Shown: positions 4,157 to 5,535 of the stretch, in pieces
Numbering within the stretch: position 1 is the stretch's first letter
How the letters are laid out: each line of letters starts with the position of its first letter
Assembly: GCA_050954505.1 (NCBI GenBank)
Contig: JBPBPY010000124.1
Coordinates: forward strand, 1 to 5,535
DNA: 5,535 bases
Direction: 5' to 3'
From: JAQGMO01 sp050954505
GTDB lineage: Bacteria > Pseudomonadota > Gammaproteobacteria > Burkholderiales > Burkholderiaceae_D
Translations under genes and position numbers: made by a program
The notes under the pieces: model-generated
The model's database searches: none
Told to the model about the DNA's origin: nothing
Seen by the model: the letters and a program-made list of their open reading frames with translations, nothing else

Positions 4157-5535
4157 TCAATTGAAGGCAAAGGCAACCCGGCTGGCGGGTTCCCGGTCCT
4201 TTGCTTCATTGCCATCGAGCTTGGGAGCGATCAGGAACATGCGCTCCAGCGGGATCCTGCCGCTGCTTTCCAGATAGCGCCGCACCACTGTTGCCCGCCG
4301 GCTGGCCAGTGCACGCAGGTTGTCGTCACTGACTTCGGTGTTGGCAAGGATGAGCGCCTGCATCTCGTCAGGCGGCAGCGACTTCTTCAAGCCCAAGGCA
4401 TTCCTTGGTTTGTCGAAGCTGGCGGCCTGGTAGACTTTTTCGAGATAGCGCACCCGTTCGGCCTCGCTCAGGACCACATCTTCCGGCTGGGTGTTCTGGC
4501 CGCGGTCGAGCGAGTCCTTGAGCTTCATCATGCGCATGCTGCGGTTGAGCTGCTGCAGGCGGGCGCCGTCGGTATCGGCGCTGCGGCTGGCATGGCCGGT
4601 GATGTCGAGCTTGAGCGCCGGGCGCTCCAGCATGGCTTTGGACAGGGTGTCAAGCTTCGATTGCACTGCCGGGGTCAGGGTCGAGGTGCCGGGGGCAAAT
4701 TCGGCATGACCAAGGTCTTCGCCGTGGCCGCCGCCAAATGCCGAGCTGATCAGGGCAAATGGCGAGGTCAGTGCCCGGCCGAGCAGGTTGACGATGACGC
4801 GCACGATCAATGAACCGACGGAAAACTGCGGGTCGTCCAGCGAACCCGATATCGGCAGGTTGATGTTGATCTGGCCATTGCGATCCTTCAGCAGCGCCAC
4901 GGCCAGCAACACCGGCAAATTGGTCGCCGTGGGACTGTCCACCCGCTCGCCAAAGGTCAGCTGGTCGATGCGTACGCTGTTTTGCGCGGTCAGTTTCTGG
5001 TTGTCGATGCGGTAGTTGACATCCATCGACAGCTTGCCTTTTTCGATCGGGTACCCGGCGTACTTGGTGGCATACGGTGTCAGGCGCGGCAGTTCAATGC
5101 CGTTGGCACTGGCTTTGATATCCAGGTACATCGGCTTGAACAGCGGGTTGAGTGCGCCGGAAATGGTCACCGGTGCAGCATTGTCGATCTTGCCCGCAAG
5201 TTCAATGGCCGCCGGCTGCGCCGCGTTCGATGCAATGGCGCCGATGGTGCCGTTCATGCCGGTCATGTTGACGGTGTAATTCGGTTTGACGAAGTTGTCG
5301 GTGAAGTTGATGTTGCCCGCCTTGATGACGATCTTGCCGACCTTGATGATCGGCCCGCTGTCATGGTCGGCGCCGGCGCCGCCGGCGCCGCCAGCACGGC
5401 AACGCTGGCATTCTTGCCGGGCACTGCCGGCGCAGCAGCAGGTGCGTCGGTGGTGGTGCTGGCCAGGGGGGCTGCAGCACCGGCGGGCACGATCGCGGCG
5501 CTTGCCGGCGTCATGCTGGTGCTGGCCGCCGCCGC
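4157..5535 (-). CDS. DUF748 (AsmA/YdbH-like) envelope protein, C-terminal part, with apparent frameshift
   Basis: This is the C-terminal part of a large protein whose start lies beyond the right edge. DUF748 proteins are typically over 1,000 residues, anchored in the inner membrane and exposed to the periplasm. They are related to AsmA/TamB-type proteins thought to support outer-membrane lipid homeostasis, so the role here is inference from family. From 5353 down to 4157 one frame reads as DUF748: IIKVGKIVIKAGNINF, then FGERVDSPTATNLPV, then LPISGSLDDPQFSVG (about 4866-4822) and a hydrophobic LIVRVIVNLLGRAL. A C-terminal region with OmpA-like texture follows: FAPGTSTLTP (about 4703-4674), LDITGHASRSADTD (about 4610-4569) and a closing RRATVVRRYLESSGRI helix. 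Upstream of about 5395 a different frame gives a convincing Ala/Pro/Thr-rich linker, so the two parts are joined by an apparent -1 shift. As written, the linker frame stops at 5265-5263 (TGA). This could be a sequencing error or a real inactivating mutation. Confidence 0.85.
   Translation of the reverse strand, partial: GGGQHQHDAGKRRDRARRCCSPPGQHHHRRTCCCAGSARQECQRCRAGGAGGAGADHDSGPIIKVGKIVIKAGNINFTDNFVKPNYTVNMTGMNGTIGAIASNAAQPAAIELAGKIDNAAPVTISGALNPLFKPMYLDIKASANGIELPRLTPYATKYAGYPIEKGKLSMDVNYRIDNQKLTAQNSVRIDQLTFGERVDSPTATNLPVLLAVALLKDRNGQININLPISGSLDDPQFSVGSLIVRVIVNLLGRALTSPFALISSAFGGGHGEDLGHAEFAPGTSTLTPAVQSKLDTLSKAMLERPALKLDITGHASRSADTDGARLQQLNRSMRMMKLKDSLDRGQNTQPEDVVLSEAERVRYLEKVYQAASFDKPRNALGLKKSLPPDEMQALILANTEVSDDNLRALASRRATVVRRYLESSGRIPLERMFLIAPKLDGNEAKDREPASRVAFAFN
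5366..5394 (-). other. Likely frame-break site in the DUF748 gene
   Basis: On the minus strand the upstream frame reads SVAVLAAPAAPAPT, a credible low-complexity linker, then turns into TMTAGRSSRSARSSSRR and stops at 5263. The downstream frame reads DHDSGPIIKVGKIVIK and belongs to DUF748, but above this point becomes Cys/His/Arg-rich (RRCCSPPGQHHHRRTCCC). The switch falls in a GC stretch carrying two tandem copies of GCCGGCGCC (5372-5380 and 5381-5389). Loss of one base, or gain of two, would explain it. Confidence 0.7.

Noticed and set aside
5366..5394. Programmed -1 ribosomal frameshifting in the DUF748 gene
   Set aside because: No canonical slippery heptamer is present, and the family is not known to use recoding. 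A base error or mutation is simpler.

Overview
The window looks like chromosomal DNA of a GC-rich betaproteobacterium, probably Burkholderiales and most likely Oxalobacteraceae (Herbaspirillum/Collimonas/Janthinobacterium-like). This rests on high GC by eye, strong G/C use at third codon positions, and the combination of a Cache-GGDEF cyclase, a CPA1 antiporter and a DUF748 protein. Genus assignment is inference. No tRNA, rRNA, CRISPR array, insertion sequence or phage gene is visible.

Layout: (1) positions 1-1404, minus strand: the first 468 codons of a membrane-anchored diguanylate cyclase (TM, periplasmic Cache-like sensor, TM, GGDEF), cut by the left edge inside its catalytic domain. (2) 1405-1717: a 313-bp divergent intergenic region. 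It holds a perfect 16-bp palindrome, a candidate promoter for the cyclase, a tandem array of a 7-bp repeat, a weak -10 candidate for the antiporter, and inverted repeats in the antiporter leader. (3) 1718-3358, plus strand: a complete 546-residue CPA1-type Na+/H+ antiporter. (4) 3359-3469: a convergent intergenic gap with a GC-rich hairpin and four 14-bp tandem repeats. (5) 3470-3973, minus: a small unrecognised four-helix membrane protein. (6) 3974-4156: a short gap with inverted repeats. (7) 4157-5535, minus: the C-terminal part of a DUF748 (AsmA/YdbH-like) envelope protein. It runs off the right edge and shows a reading-frame break in a GCCGGC-rich stretch near 5366-5394.

The genes do not form an obvious single operon. 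They share a cell-envelope theme (sensing with c-di-GMP output, cation/proton exchange, envelope maintenance), but no direct functional coupling can be read from the sequence. The main points of interest are the DUF748 frame break, the palindrome between the divergent genes, and the two short tandem-repeat arrays in intergenic DNA. I see no convincing evidence of a new multi-gene system here.
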